Positions 1-10,728 of a DNA stretch of 23,381 bases are shown here, piece by piece. A model generated the notes under the pieces. That model was not told the origin of the DNA. It saw only the letters and a list, made by a program, of their open reading frames with translations, and made no database searches. The DNA is from a virus, in the IMG/VR virus record IMGVR_UViG_3300032271_000233, positions 1 to 23,381 of that record, one strand, 5' to 3'. Made by a program: the position numbers and the translations under genes. Position 1 is the stretch's first letter; every line of letters starts with the position of its first letter.

Positions 1-392
1 GCATTAGGCACAACCCCGGCTCCAGCCAGCATAGCCAGGAATTGTTGCTGCTGTTGTTCCCACGATTGTGCTTGACCCATGCCGTAGTTGTACAGCGCGG
101 TTGCTTGGTTTCCTGATCCCAAGAAGCCTTGGGCAGCCATGCTTCGATTTACACCTTGCATACCCAAGTTCATTTGAGCTTGTAATGCAGGGTCGTTCAT
201 AGCAGTAGCAGGATTTGCCATGAAAGCGTTTAGTTTGTTTGCGTACGTCCCTCGGTAAGCACCAAAAGGATCTGACGCAGCAATAGCGTTTTGACCAGCT
301 GACTGCATAGAACTGCCGCCAGACAACTGGTTTACAATGCTCATCGTTCCGCCGATGGCACCTACAACTGTACCGATCGTAGCAACAGTCAT
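1..392 (-). CDS. Probable DNA-ejection/tail-associated virion protein, N-terminal part (cut by window edge)
   Basis: The frame starting at ATG 392 runs open to the left edge (130 codons visible). The start overlaps the stop of the upstream cupin gene as ATGA, the coupling style used throughout this operon. The product begins MTVATIGTVVGAIGG, a small-residue-rich, weakly hydrophobic start. It continues with Gln/Met/Ala-rich sequence including NLGMQGVNRSMAAQGFLGSG, then a Gln run (WEQQQQQF). This 'AAQGFLGSGN' type of segment is familiar from podovirus proteins sitting after the tail genes and annotated as internal virion or DNA-ejection proteins. That family link is from memory, and the C-terminal part that would confirm it is outside the window. 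Position at the distal end of the structural operon fits an ejection protein. A longer open frame over the same bases (4-435) is Cys/Arg-rich nonsense and was discarded. Confidence 0.62.
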   Translation of the reverse strand, partial: MTVATIGTVVGAIGGTMSIVNQLSGGSSMQSAGQNAIAASDPFGAYRGTYANKLNAFMANPATAMNDPALQAQMNLGMQGVNRSMAAQGFLGSGNQATALYNYGMGQAQSWEQQQQQFLAMLAGAGVVPN

Positions 393-835
393 TCTTTGTT
401 CTCCAATTCTTTAAGTAAAGTGTTTCCCACGCCATACTTGCTGTGTGGCGAAGTCTCTGTAATGTCTGCTTCAGCTTCTTCTACAGTGGTTGCGTTTGTC
501 CTGTGAACAGTAATACAAACACAATCCGACAGAACAATGCCAGCTCGTTTTGTTCCCGCTGAACTGACAAGTACTGAAGGTGCATAGATGTCTTCCACTC
601 CGTTATCCGTGGTGACTCTTATTGCACCTTTTGCTACAATAAAGAAATGACTTTTGGTATGCACCCTGCCAACAAAAGCCAGGTTTTGGCACATCAAAAC
701 AATGCGGCAGTACATTCCATCTGTGAAGTAATGAAACGTAGGTATCTCTTCTTGCGGTAGTTTTCCCAGCGCAATTTCTACTTGCTCTAGTAATTCTTTT
801 GGAAGGAACGAAACTGCTTCTGGTATATTTTCCAT
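389..835 (-). CDS. Cupin-fold phage virion-associated protein
   Basis: 148 aa. The segment GRVHTKSHFFIVAKG (residues 57-70, His59 and His63) followed by a 'TTDNG...YAPSVLVSSAGTKRAG' strand set is the pattern of a small beta-barrel cupin. This type of protein (H-K-x-H-x-x-I-x-x-G, then 'xAPxxxxSxPGxKR') occurs widely next to phage tail genes. The start ATG (835) overlaps the stop of the preceding fibre gene as TAATG, and its own stop overlaps the next start as ATGA. Residues 115-125 are acidic. The role is unknown: in phages these are thought to be structural or tail-associated, but a metal-binding or sugar-modifying function cannot be excluded. It is the second of two cupin-like genes flanking the 357-aa fibre gene. 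Fold assignment is fairly secure, function is not. Confidence 0.75.
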   Translation of the reverse strand: MENIPEAVSFLPKELLEQVEIALGKLPQEEIPTFHYFTDGMYCRIVLMCQNLAFVGRVHTKSHFFIVAKGAIRVTTDNGVEDIYAPSVLVSSAGTKRAGIVLSDCVCITVHRTNATTVEEAEADITETSPHSKYGVGNTLLKELENKE

Positions 836-1908
836 TATGGGAATCCTGCGCCAAGGACGCTGTTACGTGATCCGGATAGGTTAATTATAGGGGAAAATGT
901 GCCGCCGCCGATTTTGAATCCGGGGTCTGTCGGCAGGTTGGTCGTGACCAACTGACCGTTGCTAATGGCACAGGTCGCCGTCGGGCTATAGGTGCCGCCC
1001 GTAATGTAATTGAAACCGTTAGCATATGAAACGCTACGCGTAACGGTTCCAGTAAAAGTACCACCCGCAATTCGCGGCGCATTTGCCACGATAACGCTTG
1101 TTACTGTGCTAGTGGTAAGATTTGCATTGTAATAATTAAGCGTGACCGTATTTGAAAATGAACCGCCAAAAACAACTCCACCATTATTGACCGTTATTGC
1201 CCCGGTATAAGTGCCACCAACTGCATTTACGGTACCTAGAGTCACCGAGTTTGTGTATGTTCCGTTTGTCAAACCAAACTGCCACGGCGGTGTGTTGTTA
1301 TAAGTGTACGTTTGAGTTGTCCCAGTACCGCCTCCATTAGTTATGGGCGTTGTAAAAGTTCCGCTGTTAGTGACTTGTATAAGACATTTTTTATTATCTG
1401 CGTAATTTGAAACGCCTAAATAATAAAAAAGACCAAGGTCTGCAGAACCAAACGCTACAGATGGGAAAATTAAAGTGTCAGTTGCGGGATTAAGAGCGAA
1501 CGGATACGGAGTGCCGCCAACGTAATACGATCCACAAGGACATGGCACTAAGGTTGCTAACGTTGAATAGTAATTACTCGTGTCGTTAATATCGACTGTT
1601 GGTAACGTAACCCATGCGTAAATGTAAGTTGAAAAAAGTCCTGTAATTGGACCACTTACACTTATTTTTGTTGACGTAACAGCGGTCACGCGAAGCATGT
1701 ACCGTAAACCACCAGACGATGGGAACGTGTTTGTATTATTAAAATAAATAACTACAATATCCCCAACCGCGACAGACGTAGTAAAACCACTGCTTTTAGT
1801 CACGCCATTGAGCGCAGTCCCAGTTCTGTTTGTAGTAAAACCCGACTCAAATGACGTAGACCATGTAGGCCATGTGTACCCTCCATCGGTGTAATAAATA
1901 TTTGCCAT
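835..1908 (-). CDS. Repeat-rich tail fibre/spike-like protein (357 aa)
   Basis: 357 aa, rich in Gly, Thr, Asn, Ser, Tyr and Val with no charged clusters, as in fibrous phage adhesins. A short motif GG-T-[FY]-[ST]-x-x-[VI]-T recurs at about residues 183, 216, 231, 248, 282, 304 and 335, spaced 15-34 residues apart, suggesting stacked beta-strand rungs (beta-helix or beta-prism). The N-terminus MANIYYTDGGYTWPTW is distinct and could be the particle-anchoring part. No enzyme motif is visible, so a depolymerase role is not supported. The gene starts 2 bases after the stop of the preceding cupin gene and ends in a TAATG overlap with the next one. Four Cys (PCPCG near 122-126, plus 175 and 313) are unusual for such a protein. 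Function is inferred from composition and context. Confidence 0.65.
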   Translation of the reverse strand: MANIYYTDGGYTWPTWSTSFESGFTTNRTGTALNGVTKSSGFTTSVAVGDIVVIYFNNTNTFPSSGGLRYMLRVTAVTSTKISVSGPITGLFSTYIYAWVTLPTVDINDTSNYYSTLATLVPCPCGSYYVGGTPYPFALNPATDTLIFPSVAFGSADLGLFYYLGVSNYADNKKCLIQVTNSGTFTTPITNGGGTGTTQTYTYNNTPPWQFGLTNGTYTNSVTLGTVNAVGGTYTGAITVNNGGVVFGGSFSNTVTLNYYNANLTTSTVTSVIVANAPRIAGGTFTGTVTRSVSYANGFNYITGGTYSPTATCAISNGQLVTTNLPTDPGFKIGGGTFSPIINLSGSRNSVLGAGFP

Positions 1909-1909
1909 G

Positions 1910-2388
1910 TCACGCCGTCAAGGCTTTAGCCGAAGTCAGTTTGGCAATCAGTTCATCAATAGGCGCAGCGATAGCCGCTAGGTTCCCTTTGATCGAATCG
2001 GGGTCTACTGCGTTCATGCGCAAATGAAGCGTTACAGCCGCAAGTGTGGTGAGATCACCAATCACAGGGCCTGACGTATCCTGAGGCGGTGAAACCGCAA
2101 TCACAGCGTGATCGACGTTCGATGGAACCAACAGCACAGCCGGGGCTGAATAAATGTTGTCAGTCATAGTGCCATCTGCATTGGTCACTTTGTAATTGAT
2201 TGCCCCGTGCAGCACGCCGATAGAATGGTTTTGCCCCGGTTCATGAACGTGTTCAGCAACCTGATCGCCTTCAGTCGCGAACATATAGATCGCGCCATTG
2301 ATGATCGGCCAGACCATAGGCTTATTCGGCTGAAAGACATTCGGCATCAACTTTGCCGGATAAGGAAGAAGCGCGTCATCAACAAACA

Positions 2389-2389
<1 letters not shown>
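1910..2389 (-). CDS. Cupin-like metal-binding-type protein (159 aa)
   Basis: The start is taken as ATG 2389 (MFVDDALLPYPAKL), which overlaps the TAA of the collagen-like fibre gene (TAATG) and has AGGGGG at good distance. A longer in-frame start at 2422 would run 34 bases into that gene with no ribosome site. Residues 46-62, EHVHEPGQNHSIGVLHG, have His47, His49, His55 and a following Gly as in cupin motif 1. The strand pattern INYKVT...SAPAVLLVPSNVDHAVIA completes the barrel, with a second His near the usual motif-2 place. This makes metal binding plausible. The C-terminal third is helical (AAIAAPIDELIAKLTSAKAL). It lies between two fibre genes, so it may be a tail appendage part or act on fibres or receptor sugars. 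Both roles are inference. Confidence 0.68.
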
Positions 2390-5506
<3,117 letters not shown>

Positions 5507-5510
<4 letters not shown>

Positions 5511-6226
5511 CTAAACGCACCCGACTGGTATGCAACACGTTGGTCAGGAGCAAACGATGTCGCGGCATCTTCAACGTCCCAGTTCTCGAGTGCGTTGCGG
5601 TAGCCTTCAGCAAACACTGAGCAACGCTCCATAATGATTGCGGGCTGACCGGTAGAAAGGTCACTTGCAAGTGCCCACCGCAGCCACATAAACCACTCGA
5701 GGGGGAAGTTCATACCATCAGTCAGGCTTACAATATTTGACACTTGCTGCTGGATAAGCAAGTGCGCTACACCTGTTGCAGCTTGTGTATCAGGTACAAG
5801 CCAAAAATAAACAACCAACTGAGTTTGCTGTTTATCTACAAAGTAAGAAGTTGTTGCGCCCTGCGCGGTAGGGTTGGACAACCGAGACCACTCATCCCTT
5901 GACATCATAATCAAGGGTCGACGATTGCCGTATGAATCTAAGTAGTATCCGTTGTCAAGCACTCGCGTGGGCTTGGTCATGTTAACCAAACCACTAGGGC
6001 CAATCGTGTATGGGTTAGTGCCTGCGACAAGCGGCACAGCCAAATCATACTGCAGCCACAGTTTAAGTCCCTGGGTCTGCTCAAAGTTAATAATGTCGTT
6101 AAGACGGTTTAAAGCGTCTGCAAACTGTTCTGATGTAGGATCATCCCCGTCCTGTATCAGGCCAGCATCTTTTAGTGCCATCCGAATAATACGGTCTGGC
6201 GTATTGAAGTTTGATGATGTTGTCAT
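5507..6226 (-). CDS. P22 gp4-like tail accessory factor (portal-adaptor/head completion)
   Basis: 239 aa. The N-terminus 'TPDRIIRMALKDAGLIQDGDDPTSEQFADALNRLNDIINFEQTQGLKLW' is the helical start of the gp4-like adaptor family of short-tailed phages. It is followed by 'LVAGTNPYTIGPSG', a 'KPTRVLDNGYY' strand, 'LIMMSRDEWSRLSNPTAQG' and a 'VVYFWLVPD' strand, all in the usual order. The helical C-terminal part (MWLRWALASDLSTGQPAI) also fits. The protein would bind beneath the portal ring and join it to the tail hub. The start overlaps the preceding stop by ATGA, and the stop overlaps the gp10-like start by ATGA. Length is close to that of related adaptor proteins. The assignment rests on motif pattern and position. 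Confidence 0.8.
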
Positions 6227-6591
6227 GACTGCTTAGTGAAGTCCATTGTGAAGGTAAATGCTTTGGGAGCATTGCAACCAAAGGTAGACATTGCTATAGC
6301 AGAGAGACCCTCCCGTGGAGAGTGTAGGCTGTGGACTGATTCGAAGTCCAACTTCCCACGACTCTCCACAGGGAGAATCAATTCTGTCTTTTCACCAAGT
6401 TTCCAATAGAGCAGAACACCAAGTTTTTCTTGCAACGCAAAGGTAACAGAATTAAACTTCAGTGAACGAGGAGAATGACTAATCTCTGCAATCCGTAAGA
6501 TCTCCGTTAGGGGCATATCTTTTTCAATAATGCCAGTTACATTTACCAACAGGCTGTTAGCCCCGTTAGACAAGATCTTTACGGAGTGCAT
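6223..6591 (-). CDS. Conserved phage protein of unknown function (122 aa)
   Basis: 122 aa with a strong ribosome site (AAGGAG, 8 bases before ATG 6591) that lies inside the last codons of the preceding gene. The product starts MHSVKILSNGANSLLVNVTGIIEKD and is beta-rich (LKFNSVTFALQEKLGVLLYWKLGEKTELILPVES). It ends GCNAPKAFTFTMDFTKQS. I have a general memory of similar small proteins between capsid and adaptor genes in podoviruses, but no named function. Its place between the capsid-associated protein and the gp4-like adaptor suggests a minor head or neck protein. No signal peptide or membrane segment is present. Confidence 0.72.
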   Translation of the reverse strand: MHSVKILSNGANSLLVNVTGIIEKDMPLTEILRIAEISHSPRSLKFNSVTFALQEKLGVLLYWKLGEKTELILPVESRGKLDFESVHSLHSPREGLSAIAMSTFGCNAPKAFTFTMDFTKQS

Positions 6592-6592
6592 A

Positions 6593-7414
6593 TTAACGCT
6601 CCTTGGAAGCCATGATAAAGTCTGTCGTCAACGTCGAGGACGCTGCAGTACCAGACTGAATTGCAATCGTCAAGTTCAGGTTAGCAGTCGTCGGCGTCCA
6701 GATAGTGCTGGTCGGGTACAACGTCTGCGTAGCTGAAACGCCCATGGTCGCGACTGCACCTGGCGGCGGGAGGATGCTAACACCGGCGGAGTTAACACTA
6801 CCCGTACCAGACTGCGGTACATAACCAACAAGGGACGAACCAACGAAAGCCCAGACTTGCTGGTTACGGTCAACAAACCAACCCAAGTCGATGTACGTGC
6901 TATTGGCTAAAGTGTACGCCGAGGTTGGGATAGTAAGAGTCGTAGCCGTGCTACCAACAACGCTGATCAACTGAAGGTTGTTCAATGCTCCAGTGGCTTT
7001 GTAGAAGTACAAACCATCTGTAACCGTGAAAGGCGTCGTAGTAGTCTGGATCAAACCGGCAATAAAAGCTGCGTTGGTTGCGCTAGACAACTGCAACCGC
7101 GTGAGGAAGAAGCTCTTCTTACCCGCGGTGAAGGTGAAGCTAGCAGCCGGCAACTGCAACGACACAATATCGCTCGTCGCTGGCGTCGAGCTGTTCGTCG
7201 TCAAAAGCGCCGTACCACCATCAGCTGCGTTATGGGCTGACGTTCCGTTACCGGTCTTTGTCTGCGTCCAGATACCAGTCGTAAGGTTGGCATCAAAGTC
7301 GTCAAAGAACTGGTGGTAGAAGAACGGGTTGCCCATTCCGCACTGTGCTAGCGGCCCATACGGAGGATCCGTAGTGGCGCCAGATGGGTTTCGAATCGGA
7401 GGAGGACTTGGCAT
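6593..7414 (-). CDS. Capsid/neck-associated structural protein, possible lectin-like jelly roll (273 aa)
   Basis: 273 aa, rich in Thr, Ala, Ser and Gly. After a Pro-rich start (MPSPPPIRNPSG) comes 'FFYHQFFDDFDANLTTGIWTQTKTGNGT', then alternating beta strands (FLTRLQLSSA, AFIAGLIQTTTT, DGLYFYKATG, YIDLGWFVDRNQQVWAFVGSSLVGYVP). This is the layout of concanavalin/LamG-like beta-sandwiches found in phage virion proteins. It follows the major capsid gene after a 72-base gap that carries a palindrome, and has its own ribosome site (AAAGGA). A decoration or host-surface-binding role on the capsid is possible but not shown. The stop is one base before the next gene's ATG. Confidence 0.65.
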   Translation of the reverse strand: MPSPPPIRNPSGATTDPPYGPLAQCGMGNPFFYHQFFDDFDANLTTGIWTQTKTGNGTSAHNAADGGTALLTTNSSTPATSDIVSLQLPAASFTFTAGKKSFFLTRLQLSSATNAAFIAGLIQTTTTPFTVTDGLYFYKATGALNNLQLISVVGSTATTLTIPTSAYTLANSTYIDLGWFVDRNQQVWAFVGSSLVGYVPQSGTGSVNSAGVSILPPPGAVATMGVSATQTLYPTSTIWTPTTANLNLTIAIQSGTAASSTLTTDFIMASKER

Positions 7415-7441
7415 GATATATCCTTTTAAGTTAGTTGGTTA

Positions 7442-7475
7442 TGTGGACGTATACTCATTTGGGTATACGCCCACA
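7442..7475. promoter_or_regulatory. 34-bp palindrome, copy S1 (between capsid gene and next gene)
   Basis: The left arm TGTGGACGTATAC and right arm GTATACGCCCACA are separated by 8 bases. They pair over 13 bp with one A/C mismatch as plus-strand RNA, but with no mismatch (one G-U pair) in the transcribed minus strand. The same 34-base architecture recurs at 20546 and 20721. It follows the capsid stop (TAATAG) with no T-run, so it is not a standard terminator. It could be a protein-binding site, an RNA processing or stability hairpin limiting read-through after the capsid gene, or both. Confidence 0.75.
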
Positions 7476-7486
7476 AAACTACACTA

Positions 7487-8410
7487 TTAAGGGCCGTTGC
7501 TGCCCAGAATACCACGCGGGTCAGTTGCACCCACCGAGAACCGCATATAGGTTGCAGCCTTTGCGTTCTTCGTGTCGAACTCGTTGTCCTGATCGAACAT
7601 CGGCTCGTCGCGCCAGAACATCTGCATACCGTTCGGGCAGTTCGTGCGAACGAACCACGCGTGCGGGGAGGTGAAATAATGATTCATCTTGATGCCTTTC
7701 GGGAAGGCGTTGACGGCCTTTAGCACGTTGATGTCATTATTTGCGGTGCCGCTCTGCAACACGCTCTTAAGGATACGGTTCGCGTTGAACCATTCCTGAC
7801 GAGCAATGTGCAGTGACTCCGGAAGAATCGAGATCAACAGACCGCGATCCGTCTGCAAGCCCATCGCCTGGATGCAGATGTCTTCGAGAGCAGCCTCGGA
7901 GAGATCAGCGCCCGGGGTCAGCGCGTTGCTGAACGTACCGCCAGTCGTGTTAACGTGCGCCGAGTTACACAGGCTAAGGCCGTCACCAAAGGTGAAGACG
8001 TTACCAGTGAACGCGTCGTTGTACACCGCAGCCGCGACGTTCTCAATCGTTTGCGTGATCGAGAAAGCATTGGCTTGAGCGCGGCGCATCGACACCTGCT
8101 CGTACAAGTTATCGCGCAACTCTTCGTAGGTCACGATGTAGCCAAGCGCATACGCGATGTGCGTATAACGCTGGACAGGACCCTGGACTTCCGAATCGTA
8201 AGTGATCGACGCGCCTTCAGCCTTGACCGGAGCCAAACCAAAGCCAGTGATCTGGACATCTTCTTCGTAAGCCATTTGCGAGCTCTTGACCTCATAAAGG
8301 TCAGAGTACTCTTTCATGTGCTCTGCGTAGATCTGTCCCCAGAAGGCATGAATCCCAGGCCATAGCGCCTTCGGATGACTGCCGGTTGAAATTACACCAC
8401 CGCCTGCCAT
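7487..8410 (-). CDS. Major capsid protein
   Basis: 307 aa, HK97-fold-type major capsid protein by family resemblance. Key segments are 'WGQIYAEHMKEYSDLYEVKSSQMAYEEDVQITGFGLAPVKAEGASITYD' near the N-terminus, and the helix 'YTHIAYALGYIVTYEELRDNLYEQVSMRRAQANAFSITQTIENVAAAVYNDAF'. The C-terminal region is 'GIKMNHYFTSPHAWFVRTNCPNGMQMFWRDEP', with 'MRFSVGATDPRGILGSNGP' at the end. This series is familiar from capsid proteins of diverse environmental phages. It has a strong ribosome site (AAGGAG, 7 bases) and sits after scaffold and cement-type genes and before the neck genes, the usual place. The tandem stop TAATAG and the following palindrome may help separate its expression from later genes. No protease gene was seen upstream, so maturation cleavage is not indicated. 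Confidence 0.88.
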   Translation of the reverse strand: MAGGGVISTGSHPKALWPGIHAFWGQIYAEHMKEYSDLYEVKSSQMAYEEDVQITGFGLAPVKAEGASITYDSEVQGPVQRYTHIAYALGYIVTYEELRDNLYEQVSMRRAQANAFSITQTIENVAAAVYNDAFTGNVFTFGDGLSLCNSAHVNTTGGTFSNALTPGADLSEAALEDICIQAMGLQTDRGLLISILPESLHIARQEWFNANRILKSVLQSGTANNDINVLKAVNAFPKGIKMNHYFTSPHAWFVRTNCPNGMQMFWRDEPMFDQDNEFDTKNAKAATYMRFSVGATDPRGILGSNGP

Positions 8411-8422
8411 AATAGTTCTCCT

Positions 8423-9058
8423 TTAGTAACCGACCGTACCGGTGCCGCCAGCGTATGGATGGTTATTAATCTTAACCAACCACTTCTGGTAGACCGAGAA
8501 CGGAGTGTTGTCATTGCGCTGCACTGCACCCAAAATCTTGAGCTGCAGGGTAGCGGTAGTACCGACACCAGTGACAGCGTCAAGAGTGACAGCCGAAAAC
8601 GCAGCGCCGGTTGCCGGAGTTGAGTAGTAGAACTGACCATTCTTGTTAGCTGCAGTATACGTCAATGCAGTCGACGACGAGGTGTAACCCGAGCCGCCTT
8701 CCTGAATTTCATACACAATCATCGGGTCATCAGCAACCAAAACGTAGTAACCTTTCGTCTTGGTACCCGGAGCCGAAACCAGCGTGAGGTTGGTCGGATC
8801 AATGAAGGGACCACCCTGCGGGTTCGTGCCAATAGCAAGCACTGCACCCAGGATAGGGTTAGAGCCTACAGTTGCACGAGCCACAGTTTGAATACCGTAC
8901 TTCTGATCAAGACCAGCCTTCAGCATCACCGGATCGCCGATGTTGTACTGGTTGGTATCCGTACTATCAATGTAGTACATATTCCCACGGCCATCCCAGT
9001 TTGCACCGCTCAGGTACTTAACTGGAGCAAGACCCATGGGCTTATTTGCATTAGCCAT
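8423..9058 (-). CDS. Head-associated structural protein (cement/decoration type, 211 aa)
   Basis: 211 aa. 'MANANKPMGLAPVKYLSGANWDGRGNMYYIDSTD...YNIGDPVMLK' followed by 'PILGAVLAIGTNPQG' and 'KGYYVLVADDPMIVYEIQE' is a recurring pattern of small beta-rich virion proteins encoded beside capsid genes in many phages. The ribosome site is GGAG 7 bases before ATG 9058. It is separated from the capsid gene by only 12 bases and from the upstream 165-aa gene by 21. A capsid-stabilising role is inferred from family position. The late part (LTYTAANKNGQFYYSTPATGAAFSAVTLDAVTG) is Thr/Ala-rich and may be a lineage-specific insertion. Confidence 0.75.
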   Translation of the reverse strand: MANANKPMGLAPVKYLSGANWDGRGNMYYIDSTDTNQYNIGDPVMLKAGLDQKYGIQTVARATVGSNPILGAVLAIGTNPQGGPFIDPTNLTLVSAPGTKTKGYYVLVADDPMIVYEIQEGGSGYTSSSTALTYTAANKNGQFYYSTPATGAAFSAVTLDAVTGVGTTATLQLKILGAVQRNDNTPFSVYQKWLVKINNHPYAGGTGTVGY

Positions 9059-9079
9059 TTAGGTTCTCCATAAAATAGG

Positions 9080-9577
9080 TTATCGAGCCACTCTTTTTGG
9101 CCGCTGGAACAAAGCCTTTTTAACGTAGCTTGTTCCTTGGTCGGCCGCGCTGCGGGAACCGCCGACTTGCTCGTCTTTAAAGACAGCAGACAGTACTTGC
9201 GCGTTCCGTTCCTCGAGTACCTTCTGGTCTTCTTGCCACCACGCAAGCGGGATCTTCATGAGGTTGAGATACTCAGCCCCACCAGTCTCCGACGTGCCAG
9301 CTACCAACTTGATGTTAGAACCAAGATCGGCGCTACCAGAGATACTTTTGTCTGTTGCCACACCATGCTGGTTAAGTGACAATTCCTGCTTCTTGACCAT
9401 TTCGTACCCGGCCTGAAGCGCACGCTCTACGTTACGGTCTACAAACCAGTAGAGATGATAGCCAGGGATTTCCGGGGTTTCAAGCCGGCGCTGCGGCACA
9501 GACATCGGAATACGTCGGCGCTTAGTAGCGTCCGTATTCGTGTCAGGCTTGTTTGCCGGATTTGCGGGAAGACTCAT
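9080..9577 (-). CDS. Conserved phage head-region protein of unknown function (165 aa)
   Basis: 165 aa with an AAGGAG site 6 bases before ATG 9577. The central segment RRRIPMSVPQRRLETPEIPG with YHLYWFVDRNVERALQAGYEMV is distinctive and recalls a protein found between scaffold and capsid genes in several environmental phages. I know no proven role for it. It is basic at both ends, predicted soluble, and has a Ser/Asn/Gly-rich middle (ATDKSISGSADLGSNIKLVAG). Its place between the scaffold and the cement-type gene suggests a head assembly or minor capsid function. Confidence 0.75.
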   Translation of the reverse strand: MSLPANPANKPDTNTDATKRRRIPMSVPQRRLETPEIPGYHLYWFVDRNVERALQAGYEMVKKQELSLNQHGVATDKSISGSADLGSNIKLVAGTSETGGAEYLNLMKIPLAWWQEDQKVLEERNAQVLSAVFKDEQVGGSRSAADQGTSYVKKALFQRPKRVAR

Positions 9578-9587
9578 GTGTTACTCC

Positions 9588-10415
9588 TTATTCTTCAAAG
9601 TACTTCTGGACGTAGTGCTTACGCCAGTCGCCTATTGTCTTGAAGGCGCGGCCTTCGCCGACTACCCTTTGTGACTGCCGATCACAAGCTGCTTTTGCTT
9701 CCGACGGGAGATCCGCATAGGATCGGCCGCTCGTAGCACCAGCAGAACCACGCGAGCTGCCTTCTACTTTAGAAGCAGCCTCTCGGGTGGGTTCATCGCG
9801 AACCCCAAGCATCTTGTTAACTTCTTCTGTAATCTTGTTGTAGAAAGCGGTACCTTCGCTGGCATCACCTTCTGCACGCAAGTCCTGGGCAATACCCAAG
9901 GCCAGTGCTGTCTTTCGTTTGTCGTGGCCAAACCAAGTATTTTCTTTAATCCAAGACTGCCACTCAGGAGATTGAGTAGGATCGTTAGCCGGGTCAGGCT
10001 TTTTTGCCTCCGGCTTTTTTTCCGACTCTTTAATCGCCTGCGTTGTTTCTTGAAGCTTATCCTGAATTTCTAATTCAGCATCAACATCACCTTCGCGGCG
10101 TGCCTCGGCAAGTGCAGACTTAAGTTGATCTCGCTTCGTCCGTACTTTCTCAAGAGCCTCACGGCTAGTTGTTTCTTTCAAAGCCTCAATAGATTCAGTA
10201 GCGGCCTTCAGCAACCTATCGCTCTGAGTCAACCGAGCTTCAAGCGCGGCGATTTTCTCGCTTTGCTTTTTAGTGGTTGCCTTTAAAAGCGGCATGAGTT
10301 CTTCGCCACGACGGACGAAAGACTCGGCATCTACCCATTTGTCAGGATCGCCTCTGAATTCCTCTTTAGGAGACCATCCCATTTCCTTAGCTTTGACTTC
10401 AATATCTTCACTCAT
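9588..10415 (-). CDS. Scaffolding protein
   Basis: 275 aa, strongly charged (Lys, Glu, Asp, Arg) and mostly helical. The N-terminal part (EVKAKEMGWSPKEEFRGDPDKWVDAESFVRRGEELMPLL) is the typical start of phage scaffold-like proteins. Residues about 45-135 form a long coiled coil (KKQSEKIAALEARL, REALEKVRTKRDQLKSALAEARREGDVDAELEIQDKLQ). A Lys/Pro/Glu linker and 'SPEWQSWIKENTWFGHDKRKTALALGIAQDL' follow. The basic C-terminal tail (FKTIGDWRKHYVQKYFEE) could bind capsid subunits, as in other scaffolds. It sits upstream of the capsid gene as expected, and its start overlaps the end of the GroES-like gene by 8 bases, with GAGGT 8 bases before the ATG. Confidence 0.8.
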   Translation of the reverse strand: MSEDIEVKAKEMGWSPKEEFRGDPDKWVDAESFVRRGEELMPLLKATTKKQSEKIAALEARLTQSDRLLKAATESIEALKETTSREALEKVRTKRDQLKSALAEARREGDVDAELEIQDKLQETTQAIKESEKKPEAKKPDPANDPTQSPEWQSWIKENTWFGHDKRKTALALGIAQDLRAEGDASEGTAFYNKITEEVNKMLGVRDEPTREAASKVEGSSRGSAGATSGRSYADLPSEAKAACDRQSQRVVGEGRAFKTIGDWRKHYVQKYFEE

Positions 10416-10728
10416 TGTTGTCTACCTCAATTCGGCAAAACAAGTCAAGGTCATTAACCAAGCGGTACATCTTGCCATCGGCAGTACCCTTGACCATGAC
10501 GCCTGCAAACTTGGATACCATTACTTTATCTCCAGCCGAAGCTCGAGGAGCTGGTTCATCGTACCACGCAGATGGGCCGATGTCAACTACAATTGCACGA
10601 GTTTCAACCATCTGAGTCCGTTCTTTTACCGTGTCTGGGATATGGATAACGGACTTCTTTACTTCAGGTTCATACGGCTCAACAAGAACCGCACGTCCCA
10701 AAGGCTTCAAACCTGACTTATTCATCAT
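10408..10728 (-). CDS. GroES-like co-chaperonin (Cpn10 fold)
   Basis: 106 aa from ATG 10728, chosen because AAGGA lies 7 bases upstream. A TTG six bases earlier is less likely. The order of segments follows GroES: 'LKPLGRAVLVEPYEPEVKKSVIHIP' (first barrel strands and the mobile loop, where VIHIP replaces the usual GGIVL tripeptide region that touches GroEL), 'ETRAIVVDIGPSAW', 'ASAGDKVMVSKFAGVMVKGTADGKMYRLVNDLDLFCRIE' (the end barrel strands). A phage-coded GroES partner is expected to adapt host GroEL for folding the major capsid, as T4 gp31 does. The gene sits between portal-side and scaffold genes. The loop is about as long as in host GroES but its sequence is different, which fits specialisation. 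Confidence 0.85.
   Translation of the reverse strand: MMNKSGLKPLGRAVLVEPYEPEVKKSVIHIPDTVKERTQMVETRAIVVDIGPSAWYDEPAPRASAGDKVMVSKFAGVMVKGTADGKMYRLVNDLDLFCRIEVDNNE

Noticed and set aside
4-435. A 143-codon open frame on the minus strand at the left edge
   Set aside because: It is Cys/Arg-rich without a family pattern and overlaps, in another frame, the better-supported gene starting at 392 and the end of the cupin gene.
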